From NCBI RefSeq assembly GCF_018914005.1, contig NZ_JAHMHI010000001.1, positions 496,001 through 560,000 of the forward strand: DNA of 64,000 nt. The letters run 5' to 3'. Position 1 is the stretch's first letter. Every line of letters starts with the position of its first letter. The DNA comes from Mycoplasma zalophi (GTDB lineage: Bacteria > Bacillota_I > Bacilli_A > Mycoplasmatales > Metamycoplasmataceae). A program made the translations under genes and the position numbers. Positions 12,072 through 23,600 of this stretch are shown piece by piece. Below the pieces are notes generated by a model. That model worked only from the letters and a program-made list of their open reading frames with translations, was not told the DNA's origin and did no database searches.

Positions 12072-13115
12072 TTATAGTTGAATGTATTTTGTTGCTCTTC
12101 CTCTACCAACTTGTTTTATCTTATTGGTTTTTTGCAATTCATTTAATGCCCTCTCTATTGTTCTTTTTGATATATTTGGACATAAAATCCTAATATCTTC
12201 TTTAGATAGAGGTGTTAATGATTGTTCAATAACAGAAAATATTCTCTTTGTTGAAGTTAATTTTTCTTTTCCAATTAAATTAAATCTTTTATCACTTTCT
12301 TGATATGCTTTTAATAAAATTCCTAGCATATATCTTATAAAAGGAATTATATTGTTTTCATTATTATGTCAATTATCACTTGATTTTTGTAATTCTTCAT
12401 AATAAGACTCTTTTGTTTGTTCAATAAGCATTTCTATACTTATGTATCTTCCAACAAAAAATTCAAATTTATAAAGTAAAAGAAGCGTTAATATTCTACT
12501 CATTCTTCCATTGCCATCATCAAAAGGATGAATACATAAAAAATCATGTATAAGGGTTGGTATTAAAATTAATGGAGGAATATTTGCTTTTATTGCTTCT
12601 TTATAAGCTGATATCATATTATCAATGTAATTTTCTGTCTCGAAACTTTTTACAGGTTCAAATCGGGTTTTTTTATTTCCAAATGAATCTACTTCCACGA
12701 TGACGTTATCCGACATTTTAAATTTACCTTTATAATTTACATGAGAATAAGAATATAGTTGATTATGAAGTGTTAATATATTACTTTTTGTAAACTCAAT
12801 ATATTTATAATTTTCATGAATTATATCAAGTGCGCGTCTATAACCTGCAATTTCTTCTTCGTTTCTATTTTTGGGTTCTGTTTTTTTATTCATTAATTCA
12901 TGTAGTCTTGTGTCATTTGTATAAATTCCCTCTATGGCATTTGAATACTTTGTACTTTGTATTTTGGCAATATCTATCATTTTTTCTAATACAACTGGAT
13001 AATTTTTTACATATAATTCTTGTCTACCTTTGTACTCATAAATTTTAGCAATCATATCGTAAAGATTAACTGACAAAGATAAATCTACAAGATTTAAATA
13101 ATTAAATTTTTTCAA
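12072..13115 (-). CDS. Fic family protein (probable AMP transferase) with winged-helix C-terminus
   Basis: Fic proteins move AMP or another nucleotide monophosphate onto target proteins. The active-site loop HPFDDGNGRMSR is complete (His196). The N-terminal inhibitory helix motif S-x-x-x-E-G is present as SNAIEG (residues 58-63), which marks a class II, self-inhibited Fic. The last ~85 residues look like a winged helix (ISKRTIERALNELQKTNKI), so it may bind its own promoter. I choose the TTG start at 13113-13115: it has AAGGAG 5-6 nt upstream, whereas the ATG 24 nt earlier overlaps the -10 box TATAAT. The protein is then 347 aa. One UGA-Trp codon joins the two halves. Lone Fic proteins include toxins and reported anti-phage factors; the target here is unknown. 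Confidence 0.88.
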
Positions 13116-13131
13116 GCAATTCTCCTTTTTA

Positions 13132-13210
13132 ATAGCCATTATATCATATTTGGCTATGAAAAATAAATAATGGCGAGATTTTTTAACGCCATTATCTGAA
13201 ATTTGGCGTA
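13132..13210 (-). promoter_or_regulatory. fic promoter with repeated TGGC half-sites
   Basis: On the - strand TATAAT lies at 13143-13138. Five half-sites TGGC(T/G)(A/T) surround it: 13132-13138 (- orientation), 13151-13157 (+), 13171-13177 (+), 13185-13191 (-) and 13204-13210 (+). The first two form an exact inverted repeat (ATAGCCA ... TGGCTAT) flanking the -10 box; AATGGCG ... CGCCATT at 13169-13193 forms a second. This arrangement suggests repression by a dimer, perhaps the winged-helix part of the Fic protein itself. Confidence 0.6.
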
Positions 13211-13380
13211 TTAAATTTTATTTTTATATTTATATATAAAGTATACAAGCATTTAAGGTGGTTGTACTTATAAGTTTAATAGAACAACGCTCCTTAAAAA
13301 CAAGACATAAATTTATGAATTTAAAATAAAAGATTGGTATTTAAAAAATAGACATTAGAAAAACCTAATGGACTATTTGT

Positions 13381-15405
13381 TTAGTTTAGTAATGCTTTAA
13401 AAAGATCTGTAAAATTTTTTATGGTCTGCTCACTTAATAATAAATTATTATTAATTATTGCTTTTTTTAATGCAACTGCATTTTCAAATGATTTAGAATG
13501 AGCAATATCCTCGCTAAAAGTTTCGACAAATAGTGTTTCAATAGCTACAAATGATTCATTCACATCACTTAATTTTAAAACTTTCACATTTTTATCTGAT
13601 TTTAAGCGTTCCTTAAAATCTATACCAGCTTTATCGCCATCTACTAAAAATCTTGGATTTTTTTCTAATTTTTTATATACATTCATATTTTGATTATATA
13701 AACCTTGGATAGGTAAAAATAATAGATTTTTAATTCCTAATTTTATAGACATTGCAGTTAAATAGCAATAGTCAGTTATACCTTCAACAAAATAAGTTCT
13801 TGTGTTTTCTTTATCGTAAAATACATTAGATGTCAAACTAAATGTTTCAAGAACGGGTTGTAACGAAATATCAAAATTTTTGTATATTGTGTGAAATTTG
13901 TCCATAATAATTGAAGAATTATCATTTTGTTTTTTTACAATTCTTATTTCTTCTAAATAATTTAAATCAATTAAGAATGGGTTATGAGTAGAAATTACAA
14001 AGGAAATTCCTGTTTTGTAAGAAAATTCTTTTAATTTTCTTCGCAACTCTATAACTGATTTGGGAGTTATATTATTTCCAAAAGTTTCATCTATTAATAC
14101 AATATCACCATTTCCTAATTGATTATTAGTTTTCATTCACATAAAAAAACTAAAAAACCATTTAAATCCATCTGATTGGAGTTCAAAATCTATTGAATTT
14201 CCGTCTTCTTCAAAACAAAGTTGAATATTTTTATCATTTATATAACAAGTAAATTTATAAGATCTATTATTAGAAATAAGTATGTTGTTAAATTCTTGTG
14301 ATAACTGTTCTAATTTTTTATTCACTGCATTTTCTAACTGTCTGTATTTATTTATTGGATTATCAGATTTTAAAATTAATTTATTTTTTTCCATTAATTC
14401 ATTACTATTAATATTTATTAATTTAAATATTTGAGATACAAATCCTTGATTTTGACTAAATAAATCTCAATTTTCAATAAAATCTTGGTTATTATAAGAT
14501 TTATAATCAAATCACTTTATCTTGAAGTTGTTACCTAATAGATTATCACTTAATTCAAAAAGAAACATAATTTTATTATTATTTACTTTGTGAAATAAAA
14601 CATTTCCTTCTAAAAAAAGTTTATATTTGTTTTTCCCAATTTCAAACACATCATCATCTCTTCTTATAACACTATCAATTAAATTAAAATTTCTTATAAT
14701 TCCTATTTTTGATGTTATTTCAATAGCAACAATTTTATTTCTATCATGAACTGGTTGAGTTTTTATTTGAGATAAATATGAACATTTATGCTTTGAACCC
14801 TCAAACACAAATTCTCCACAATTTATACAAATATTATAGATATCAGATTCGTAGTTAATTTCTGCAAACAATGAATTTTTTGTGTATTCTGTATTGAAAG
14901 CATTTACTAAATCTTTTCTAACACAATAAGTACTAAAAATTCTTTGCACACCTTCAGTGCTATTTTCTTCTTTTTTAGAATGATTTGCATTTAATTCAGT
15001 TGCTATAATTGATCTTGTCTTTTTGTTTTTTAAGTACTCATCTAGACAAATTTTAGGGATATATTTAACATTATCTAGATCAAGCACAAAATTAGGTGTG
15101 TCTTTTCCAAAGATAAATTCTCTTCCGCCACCTAAAATATTTAATGCATTTAAAACATTTGTTTTTCCGACATTATTTAGCCCTAAGATAAAGAATAAAT
15201 CACCTCTTAAATTATATTTTGCAAGGCTTGAATTTAATAAAATAGTCTTATTCCTATCATTATCTTGACTAAAATTTAAGTTTTTAAAATTTTTTATACT
15301 TAAATATGTTGTGTTCAATTCTGTGTATTCATTATTTAATTTATTAACATTATTTGCTGATTTATGTGTTTGATTTGAAGAGTTATTATTAATATTTTCT
15401 TTCAT
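13381..15405 (-). CDS. OLD-family ATPase-TOPRIM nuclease
   Basis: This 674-aa protein is joined across UGA-Trp codons. ABC-type ATPase parts: Walker A GLNNVGKT at residues 75-82, Walker B IVLIDETFG with Asp439-Glu440, and a switch His in STHNPFLID. The C-terminal TOPRIM nuclease has Glu541 in VEGITD and the Asp589-x-Asp591 pair in LVDGDKAG. A CINCGEF...HKC segment in the middle may be a small zinc knuckle. This ATPase plus TOPRIM order is that of OLD nucleases, which include phage P2 Old and GajA of Gabija; fused PARIS-like proteins are an alternative. No GajB helicase lies directly next to it, although a superfamily 1 helicase operon ends 440 bp upstream. The start has GGAGAA 4 nt before the ATG. 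Confidence 0.85.
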
Positions 15406-15845
15406 TATTTCTCCAATACATTGACATTTTGATGATAATTTAACTGTTATATATAACAAAATTTTATTATATTTTTGAATATATAGCTATTTTTTATTCA
15501 TTATTCAACTCTTAATACTCATTTAAGCTAAAATTTAGTATTTATGAATCAAAGAATAAAACCCCATAATTAAGTAGTATTTAAATTAGTAGCCAAATAA
15601 AATATTTTCTTGGAATATTTTAAAACACTTAAACTTGGAAAAAATTAATATTTCCTATTTATTATATGAGATCATTAAAATGAATGTATAAAAACATATC
15701 TATGAGTATAATGGTAATTTTTTTTAATATTTTTGTGCGTTTAAACACTTAATTTCCACAATGTTTTGCTTTTTAATTTATACTATTTTTTTAAATTTAG
15801 TATCAAATCATTTTTATTATAATTTTTTATTTTATGATTTTTATT
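15406..15845. other. 440-bp spacer between the OLD nuclease gene and the four-gene operon
   Basis: No open frame or RNA gene is apparent. It holds the palindrome at 15445-15458, an AT stem-loop at 15599-15621 (AAAATATT ... AATATTTT), and the 10-mer AAACACTTAA repeated at 15623-15632 and 15743-15752. The spacer probably contains the end of the operon transcript and the start of the nuclease transcript. Confidence 0.5.
15445..15458. promoter_or_regulatory. 14-bp perfect palindrome upstream of the OLD nuclease gene
   Basis: TGTTATATATAACA is self-complementary and lies 40-53 nt upstream of the nuclease start, where the -10 region should be. It could be an operator. It is AT-rich, so chance is possible. 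Confidence 0.35.
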
Positions 15846-17648
15846 TTAATTGAATTCAAATTCTATTTCATTTCCCCGTATTATCATTGTTGAATTTAAA
15901 GTTTTCTTATTTAATTTTGCATCCCTTATTTTTTCGTAATTAGTAAATAAGAATTCAGAAACTTTATCAGCCAATAATTCATCAATATTATTTATTATTC
16001 CTCTTGCTCCCATAAGCGGGTCCATTTTTTTGTTAACTATTCTCACAAAAGTTTCTAAGGAATCTTGATAATTTACAATAACATTTTGTTCTTTTTCTAT
16101 CTTATTAAAAAGAATTGACATTTTAGAACTTACAATTGATTTTATAATTTCATATTTATGAATGAAATTAAAAGAAACAATATTCTTATCTCCTATTCTG
16201 TTCAACAACTCTGGCCTATTCATTTTTTCTATAAAATGTTTTTTTACTTGTGATATAAATTGTTGTCTAACCAGTGGTTCATCACTAATATCTGCGGTTA
16301 TTTCTTTTGTTCCTATATTTGAAGTAAAAATAATAAAAGTTTCGGAAAAATCAATCAATTCTCCCTTTGAAGATGTCAACCTTCCATCTTCCAGTATTTG
16401 TAAGAATTTATCTAAAATTTTAGGATGGGCTTTTTCAATTTCATCAAATAGTAATATTGAAAATGGATTGTCTTTAACTTTATTTGTTAGCTCTCCTCCT
16501 GAATCATAACCAACATAACCTGGGGGCGCTCCTATTAACCTTTGGTCTGAATGCTCGTGATTATATTCCGACATATCAAATCTAATTAATTTTTTTTCAC
16601 TACCAAAAACAAATTCTGCAAGAGTTTTAGAAATTTCGGTTTTACCTGTACCAGTTGGACCTACAAAAAATAAAATTCCCTTTGGCTTAGACATGGACTG
16701 ATTATACATAAGACCATTTAACCCTAAAAATGAGTTTGTGATAATTGCATGAATTTTATCAATTGCATAATCTTGACCTTGAACTCTTTTTAAAAATGTA
16801 TTTTTTAGATTTTTAATTTTTTCATAATCTATTTTTTCTCATTCTGATTCTTTTTGATTAAACGTAACCATATTATATCTATTAACGAAAGATTGATGTT
16901 TGTCATTAATTCTTGCTAACTGTAATATTTCAATACAAGTAAGACCATCTGTTAATGCTACAGCTTTATTTAAAGTTAAAGTATCTACATTTAATTCATT
17001 AGAATCAGTTGTTCTAAAATGTCTTGCATTATATTTTATAATTGCTTTACGTTCTTCAATGTTAGGGCGCTTAATTAAAACTTCACAGTATTCAATATTT
17101 TTATTATATATATCGAACAATAAATGTCCTGAATCTCTCATTATTAATACTAATTTATCTTGTTTATTTAATCTTCCAAAATCGTCTAAATAGTTTTCTC
17201 TATTATTGTTATCTAATAATTTAGAAATTAAATTAACTAAATTATCAAGATAATTACTTTGATTGTTTTGATTATTAAAAAAACTGTCTGCAAAATTTAT
17301 TACATATATTCCAGGTGTGTGTGAAATTATTGATGAACCATCATCAATATCATTGGTGTTTTCAATTATTCTCATCAAAAATTCATCGATATTTTCAATA
17401 TCAGGAATTTGTTTATATTTTCTACCATCTTCGCTATCTAATAAGTTTAATGCGCCGTATCCTGGTGAAAAATATTCTAATTTTGAAAATTCATTTTCTT
17501 TTGCAAATTCTTCTAATATACCTTTTAAATCAATACTTTTGAGTTCATTATTGTCTTCAAAAGTATATAAATCATTTACATTTCCAGTAATTGATACAAT
17601 ATTTTTGTGCGCTAATTTTATTTTTAAATATTCAATAGATTTTTTCAT
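15846..17648 (-). CDS. ClpB/ClpA-like AAA+ ATPase, last gene of the four-gene operon
   Basis: This 600-aa protein is joined across UGA-Trp. Residues ~320-600 match the second AAA+ module of Clp/Hsp100 unfoldases: Walker A GPTGTGKT (330-337), pore loop GYVGYD (377-382), Walker B LLFDEIEKAH (Asp402-Glu403), sensor 1 FIIFTSN, arginine-finger region PELLNRIGD, and sensor 2 PLMGARGI. Residues 1-300 resemble an AAA+ domain (NIVSITGNVNDLYTF, IYVINFADSF, LVLIMRDSG) but show no P-loop, so this first module is probably inactive. There is no ClpB N-domain, no coiled-coil propeller and no ClpP-binding loop that I can see. The ATG overlaps the stop of the upstream gene (TAATG). It is not housekeeping ClpB; a remodelling ATPase for the operon's own complex is the likely role. 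Confidence 0.8.
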
Positions 17649-18628
17649 TAGTTGTTTTCCTCTTTTAATTTTTTGGCATTTTGAAGAGGTCTTGCACCGG
17701 AAATAGAACGAGAAATTTGTTTATCTTTAATAAAGTATCCGGATTTTTTTAAATCTTCTTCAACTTGTTCAGCTAAACTTCAACACATGTGCTTTTCATA
17801 ATCACCTATATCATAACTAATTGTTCCATCTAAGTTTATAGTTAACATAAAAGAATTATTTTTGACAAAAGGGTTGTTAAATTTTGTTATAAAAGCATAT
17901 CTTGGTTTTAGTTTATTTTCAGGATCTGTTTGAATAACAAATTCAATTTTTTTAGATTTATATTTATGCTTTGCTAAGATATCTGAGTATATTTTATATT
18001 TATGCATAGCTTCTTTGTATTTGTTAATTGTTTCTTTGACATAAGGTAAAAAATCTGCTAATTCTTGATAATTAGAAATAAAAGCAAATTCATTTAATAA
18101 TGACCCTTTTAAATCTGAATCAATATCTTGTGATAAAACATACTGTTTCATTTCATTTTTTAGTGAATTATGTTTTTGATCATCTATTTGTTTTTGTTTA
18201 ATGATTTGTATCATATTAGCAAAATTTTCAGGTGTTACAGTAGTATTTTCTTTTTGAAGTCTTTCTATTGCTATTTGTGATAAAAAACCATTTTCTACTA
18301 TTAAATTATTTAGCTTATCATTTTGTTCTTCCATTAAATCTGCAAATGATACACCAATTTGCATATTTTGTATTCTTTTTAATAATTTACTTTTTTGAAT
18401 GTGGAAATATGCTTCAGCATTTGCATTATAAGACCCATTTATATTTCCTATATCTACTATTTGTTGTTTTAATTCACTTATATCACTAAATAAATTTTGA
18501 ACTGAAGATTTTAGTAATTCAGATTGTGTTATATTACATAAATAAGTTAAATCATTTTCAATATTCTCTATTTCAAGTAATTCTCTTTCAACGTTAATAT
18601 GAAAACTATAATATGCTGAGTGACTCAT
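17648..18628 (-). CDS. unrecognised 326-aa coiled-coil protein of the four-gene operon
   Basis: I do not recognise this family. The first ~220 residues are helical and rich in Glu/Lys/Asn with likely coiled-coil stretches (for example near residues 40-110 and 125-160). Residues ~225-290 switch to strands (KKIEFVIQTDPENKLKPRYA, then SFMLTINLDGTISYDIGD), suggesting a small beta domain. It ends with a charged helix. No transmembrane segment or catalytic motif is visible. AGGAG lies 5 nt before the ATG. The gene sits 9 nt after the 670-aa gene and its TAA overlaps the AAA+ gene start, so the stoichiometry of this pair is probably coupled. A structural adaptor for the AAA+ protein is a reasonable guess only. 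Confidence 0.65.
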
Positions 18629-18637
18629 ATAACTCCT

Positions 18638-20650
18638 TTATTTTTTTAATTTTTTCAATAACTCTTCAATGTTTTTTTGTAATTCTTCAAGACCTTGAAA
18701 ATTTAAATTATCTATTTTTTGTTTAAATTCTTTGTTTTCACTTGACGCATGACTTGCAGGGTTTAAATATTCCTTAATAATTTTTTGTAATTCCGATACC
18801 GCTTTTTTATCTGTAAATTCTTCTAGTTTTTTAGATAAATTTATGTGTTTATCTTCACCTTTTAAGCCAACCTTTTTTTCAATTTCTATTCTCATTTTAT
18901 GCAATTCTGATTTTTTATATTCTCTAGATGAATTGTCTAAAATTTTTTTTATATCTAATAAATATTTATTAAATAATTGATATCCTGTAATTTGATCTTT
19001 TTTAATTGGTGAAATATTTTCAATAAAAGAATTAAAAAACTTTTGCAATTCATCAAGATTATTTGCTTTATTTAAATATTCTTCTTTTGATAAATCTATA
19101 TCTTCTATATTTGATTTAAATTTTTCTAGTTCTTCTAATTTTTGATAAAACAATTCAATTGTTGTTTCAGGTTTCCATTTTTTATCAAATAAATAACTAT
19201 TTTGATCATACTTAAATTTTAATTTGTCATTTAATGTTCCCCAATCACTAAAATGCATCTCATTTAAAAATGTAAATAGATCTTGTGAAATATTTTGAAT
19301 ATTTTTTGCTTTAAATTCTGGAGTTTTTAATAAAATATCCATTATTTTGTTTGAATTATCATTTAAGACAGCAATAATTTCTTTTGCTTGTGAATAATTA
19401 ATTAAATTTATTTTCTTGAAATTTTTGTTAAATCAATATGAAAAATTTTTATTTTTTATTATACGTTGACAATTTTTAAACAGCATTTCAACAATGAAAG
19501 AATCATATTCTTTATCTTCTAAATTTATTTCTTGTTCTTTGAATAATTTTTCTAGGTCAATTATTTGCTTAGAAAAAGCTTCAATTTCTTTACTAAATTT
19601 ATAAAATTTAATTTGAAATTTACTTAAATTAACTAAAAATGTTTCTTCATTTTTTATTTTTATTCATTTGTTAAATAGTGAAAAAAGTTGAATTTCTCTT
19701 TCTGATTGTTTTCAATTTATAATTTCATTATTAAAATTTTTAGAAAAAATATTTTCGGAATTATTTTCAAGAATATTTTCCATTTTATTTTTTGTTTCTT
19801 CGATTTTAGGTAATTCTAAAAGATAATCAACTATATTTTCCATATTTAAAGAGTGTTTAACCTGATCATCTAACTGTAAAACTTTTATTGTTTTTAAGTA
19901 TTCTCTTGTTTCTTTATCATCTGTATTTATTTCATTGTTTTCTAATGTAAATGAAAGCATTTGTCCGCATCATTTGATATACTCTTTATCTATTGTGCCT
20001 GATTTATTTTTATCTTGTAATTTGTAATCAATAAATACTAAATTTTCTTCTTTATTATTTTTGAAATATTCTTTTATTATAGAACCCATAATAGCACCAT
20101 AAGGTTTTTCTAATATTTTGTAAGGATCTAAAAATTCATAATTTTCATTTTGTTTATATTGTTTTTCTTTTACACTTAATTTTTCTTTTAAAGTAAGTAA
20201 ATTCTTTTGATAAAACATATTTTTTTCTTTTAATTTTGATTCTAAACCTACAAAATTATTTTTGTTAAATGCTTGTTCTATTTCAGGATGAATAATTTTT
20301 TTATCTACCCCAAATTGAGAAATATAAAATTCTTTAATTTCTTCAATTGTTGGAATTTTTTCAAAATTCGTCAATATAACATTAGTTTCGATTAAATTTA
20401 TAAATTCCATTAAAACAAAATCCAACAATTTTGGTGTTTTTATATTGGTAATTTCTCTAATGAATTCAGCAACTGTATAGTTTTTAAACCTATCAACAGA
20501 ATATAAAAAGTGCATTATGAGAATATTTTTAATATCATTTATAGGTTCTTTCTTACGAAATGTTGCTTCAAAAGGAATGTTTAATTCCGGTATTAAAAAT
20601 TCTTTTTCAAATACTTCTTTATTCATCTCAAGCCTCTCTATATGTGTCAT
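18638..20650 (-). CDS. unrecognised 670-aa protein of the four-gene operon
   Basis: One frame, joined across several UGA-Trp codons (TGG is also used at least twice), encodes 670 aa. The protein is almost wholly helical, rich in Lys/Glu/Asn/Ile, without membrane segments or a P-loop. The N-terminal ~100 residues are more conserved in look (PFEATFRKKEPINDIKNILI, then NYTVAEFIREIT). Near the end is LNPASHASS (about residue 640), a motif like the LN-x-x-SH found near the ends of some ATPase- or HEPN-associated proteins; I cannot assign it. The start overlaps the end of the helicase gene by 32 nt, a strong sign of co-translation. Function unknown; probably an obligate partner of the helicase. Confidence 0.65.
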
Positions 20651-23600
20651 AATCTTCAGCGATTTTTATGTATTCAGCTATTATTTTTTTATCTTTATTT
20701 TCTATACCATTTTTAGAATCACTTCATCTAGATACTGCAAATTCAATTGATTTTAATTCTTTAAACGCACCAACTAAAATTAAATTATCCTTTGCTCGTG
20801 AAACTGCAACATTTACACGTTCAACACTTTTATAAAAATCATAATTTCTTTTAGCTTTATATTCTAATTTATCATTATTTAATGACCCTTTTGCTCGCAC
20901 AAAATCTACTATAATTATTTCTTTTTCTCTACCTTGGAAATTATCTACAGTATCAACTTTAACTTTATTTTTTGTTTTAGCTCTAAGTGTCAACATTTTT
21001 TCACGTAATTTCTCTCTAATAATTGGATTTTGAGATCTAGTCATAGAAATTACTCCTATTTTATCTAGATCAAATTTTTCTTTTGTTTCTTCATAATAAT
21101 TTGTACATATATTTTCAATTAAATCAGCAATAACAAAGGCATTATATTCATTTATTGTTGATTCTTTTTTATCTGAATTATCCATTGTTTGCGTTTGGTC
21201 AAATGCGTATAACTTATGTTTATAAACAATATCTTTATATTTATTAGGTATGGTGTTTAAAAACTCTTCATTTATCTTAGTGGTATCAATAACTATATAT
21301 TCTTTTTTATTTTTTATATCTGGGCGTTTGTAATTTAATAAAAATGGACTATTTGAAGTTATAGGAGTTGTTAATTTTTCATCTTTATCATAACAAACAT
21401 TTACCACTTCTTGAATTTTGGGATTAAATCTGTGTTGCTCAGTTAAAAATGTATAAAAATTTGTAGTATCTGATTTTGCTGTTTTTGACTTTAATTTTAA
21501 GGCATGAAATTTGAAAAAAGGGTATTTTAATTCAAGTAACAATTCCTTGATTTTTTCATTGCTAAATCATGTTTTATCATTATCTTTTCACTGCTCTGCT
21601 TCTTTTTTAATTTTTAAATCTCTTATATCAGGAAAAGAATTTAAAAGTTTGTTAAGCTCTATGTTTTCTATTTTTTCATCAGTTGTTGAACCGGTTTCTA
21701 AATCTAAAACAGGTGGAAGTTGTTTGTAATCTCCAGCTAGCAATATTTTTTCTGAAAGCATACAAGAATTTATTATTTCTAATGTGCTACTTTTTGAAAC
21801 CTCATCGATAATAGTTGCATAAATTGGATATTGTAAAAATAGTGCTTTTTGATTTTGTTTTGTTTCTGTTTTTTGTGTAATAACCTGATTAGCAGTTGTG
21901 GTTAAACCAATTAAATTAACTAATTCATTTTCAAATACATGATTTGAAAATTTTTCTTTTATTTCACTGTTATTAAAATCTTGTTTATTTTCTATTCTTG
22001 ATTTTAAAATATTTAATTTTTGTTTTAAAATTTCAGGAATTTCATCATTACTTAAAAACTTAGGATCTATATCTTTAATTTCTAAGTTGCTTATTTGTAT
22101 CTTTGTGTATAAATTTTGTATTCTTTCGTTTCTGAGTAATTGATTTTTTAATTCTTTAATATGTTCTGCTGCTTCGTTTTCTCTTTTTCTGCTTATTTCT
22201 CTTTTTGCATCTTCAAAAGAAAATTTTATTTCTGTAATATTATCTTCATATTCTTTTTCAAAAATGTTTATAAGTTCTTCAAAATTGTATTTTTTGTTGG
22301 AATTATCAAAAGAATTTTTAAATAAATTTAAATTGTTGTTTTTTATACATTCAACAAGAATAAAAACAAATGAAATTAACGCCTTATTTTTTTCAAAATT
22401 ATTTTTATTTCTTTGTTTGTCAATAACGTACATATCTTCTACTATACTGTTTAATATGTTGTCATTATTTTTCATCAATGTTGCATTAATTATAGCTGTA
22501 CTAAAACGATAAAAAGCATGTTCTAAATCATATAAATTTGATTCATCATCTTCATAAACTTCAGTTTTTTCAGTGTTTTTGAGTGTTTTTTTATTTTCTT
22601 CTTTTTTTCTAATTGTTTTGTAGAAAATAAAATTAGGATCATTTTCAGTTAACTGTTGTATACGATCAAATGCATTTAAAATTGCTTCATGTGTTGAAGA
22701 CATTAACAGTACATTTTTTCTTTTTTGATTTATAACATGATAAATGATTCCACTTATTGTTTGAGTTTTTCCTGTTCCAGGAGGACCTTGAAGATAAGAA
22801 ACACAAGGTGTTAGCATTGCTTTTTTAACTGATTCTATTTGTTTATCATTTAATTTGATTTTTGGATTCATTTTTAAATCATAATCTTCAATATCTTTTG
22901 TATTTATTTTAAAGAAATCAGGGTCTTCAATAGATTTAGCAAGCAGTGGGTTTTTATATTCTCCGCTCATAAAATTTTTCAATGAATTATAAAATCTTTT
23001 ATGTTTGCTATAAGCACCATAATCTTCATCAGACAAAATAAAATCAGAATTTTGTATAAATTTATTTGAAAAACCAACAACCTCAGAAAATTTGGGATTT
23101 TGTTTCGGTAATCATATTTTAAAAACATCAACTGGTCTTAAATTACCCATTAAATTATTAGGTATATTGAATATATAATAATCGTATTTATCTTTTTCTT
23201 TTTCTTTAATTATTATTAATTTTTCAATTTCTTCTCGTAAAGTACTTATATATTTATTTGTATCTTGTATTTCTTTTTGAAAATTATCTTTTCGTTTAAT
23301 TTGATCATTTTTGGCTGTAATAAATTTTTTAACATTATTATCAATTTCTTTGAATTTTTCTTCCAATTTTAAAAGATTGGTTTTGGTTTCTTTTAATTTA
23401 GTGTCTTTTTGTTTAAAATCTTTATCTAAATTTTCAAGTTCAAAAATTAAATTATTTTTTTCATCTGAATTTTTTTTAATTTCTTGGTTTATTTTCGCTA
23501 CTTCATTTTCGTGTTTTTTGCTTTTTCTTAATTTTTTAATTTTTGCTTCTTTTTCTTCAATTTGTTTTGATTTTTTTTGAATTTCTTGTTCAATTTTTTT

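Noticed and set aside
13139-13139. ATG at 13139 as the fic start
   Set aside because: It is part of the TATAAT box on the - strand, so it should not be in the mRNA; the TTG 24 nt downstream has a strong ribosome-binding site.
15846-17648. Housekeeping ClpB
   Set aside because: The protein lacks the ClpB N-domain, a working first AAA+ module and the middle coiled-coil propeller, and it is embedded in an accessory operon.
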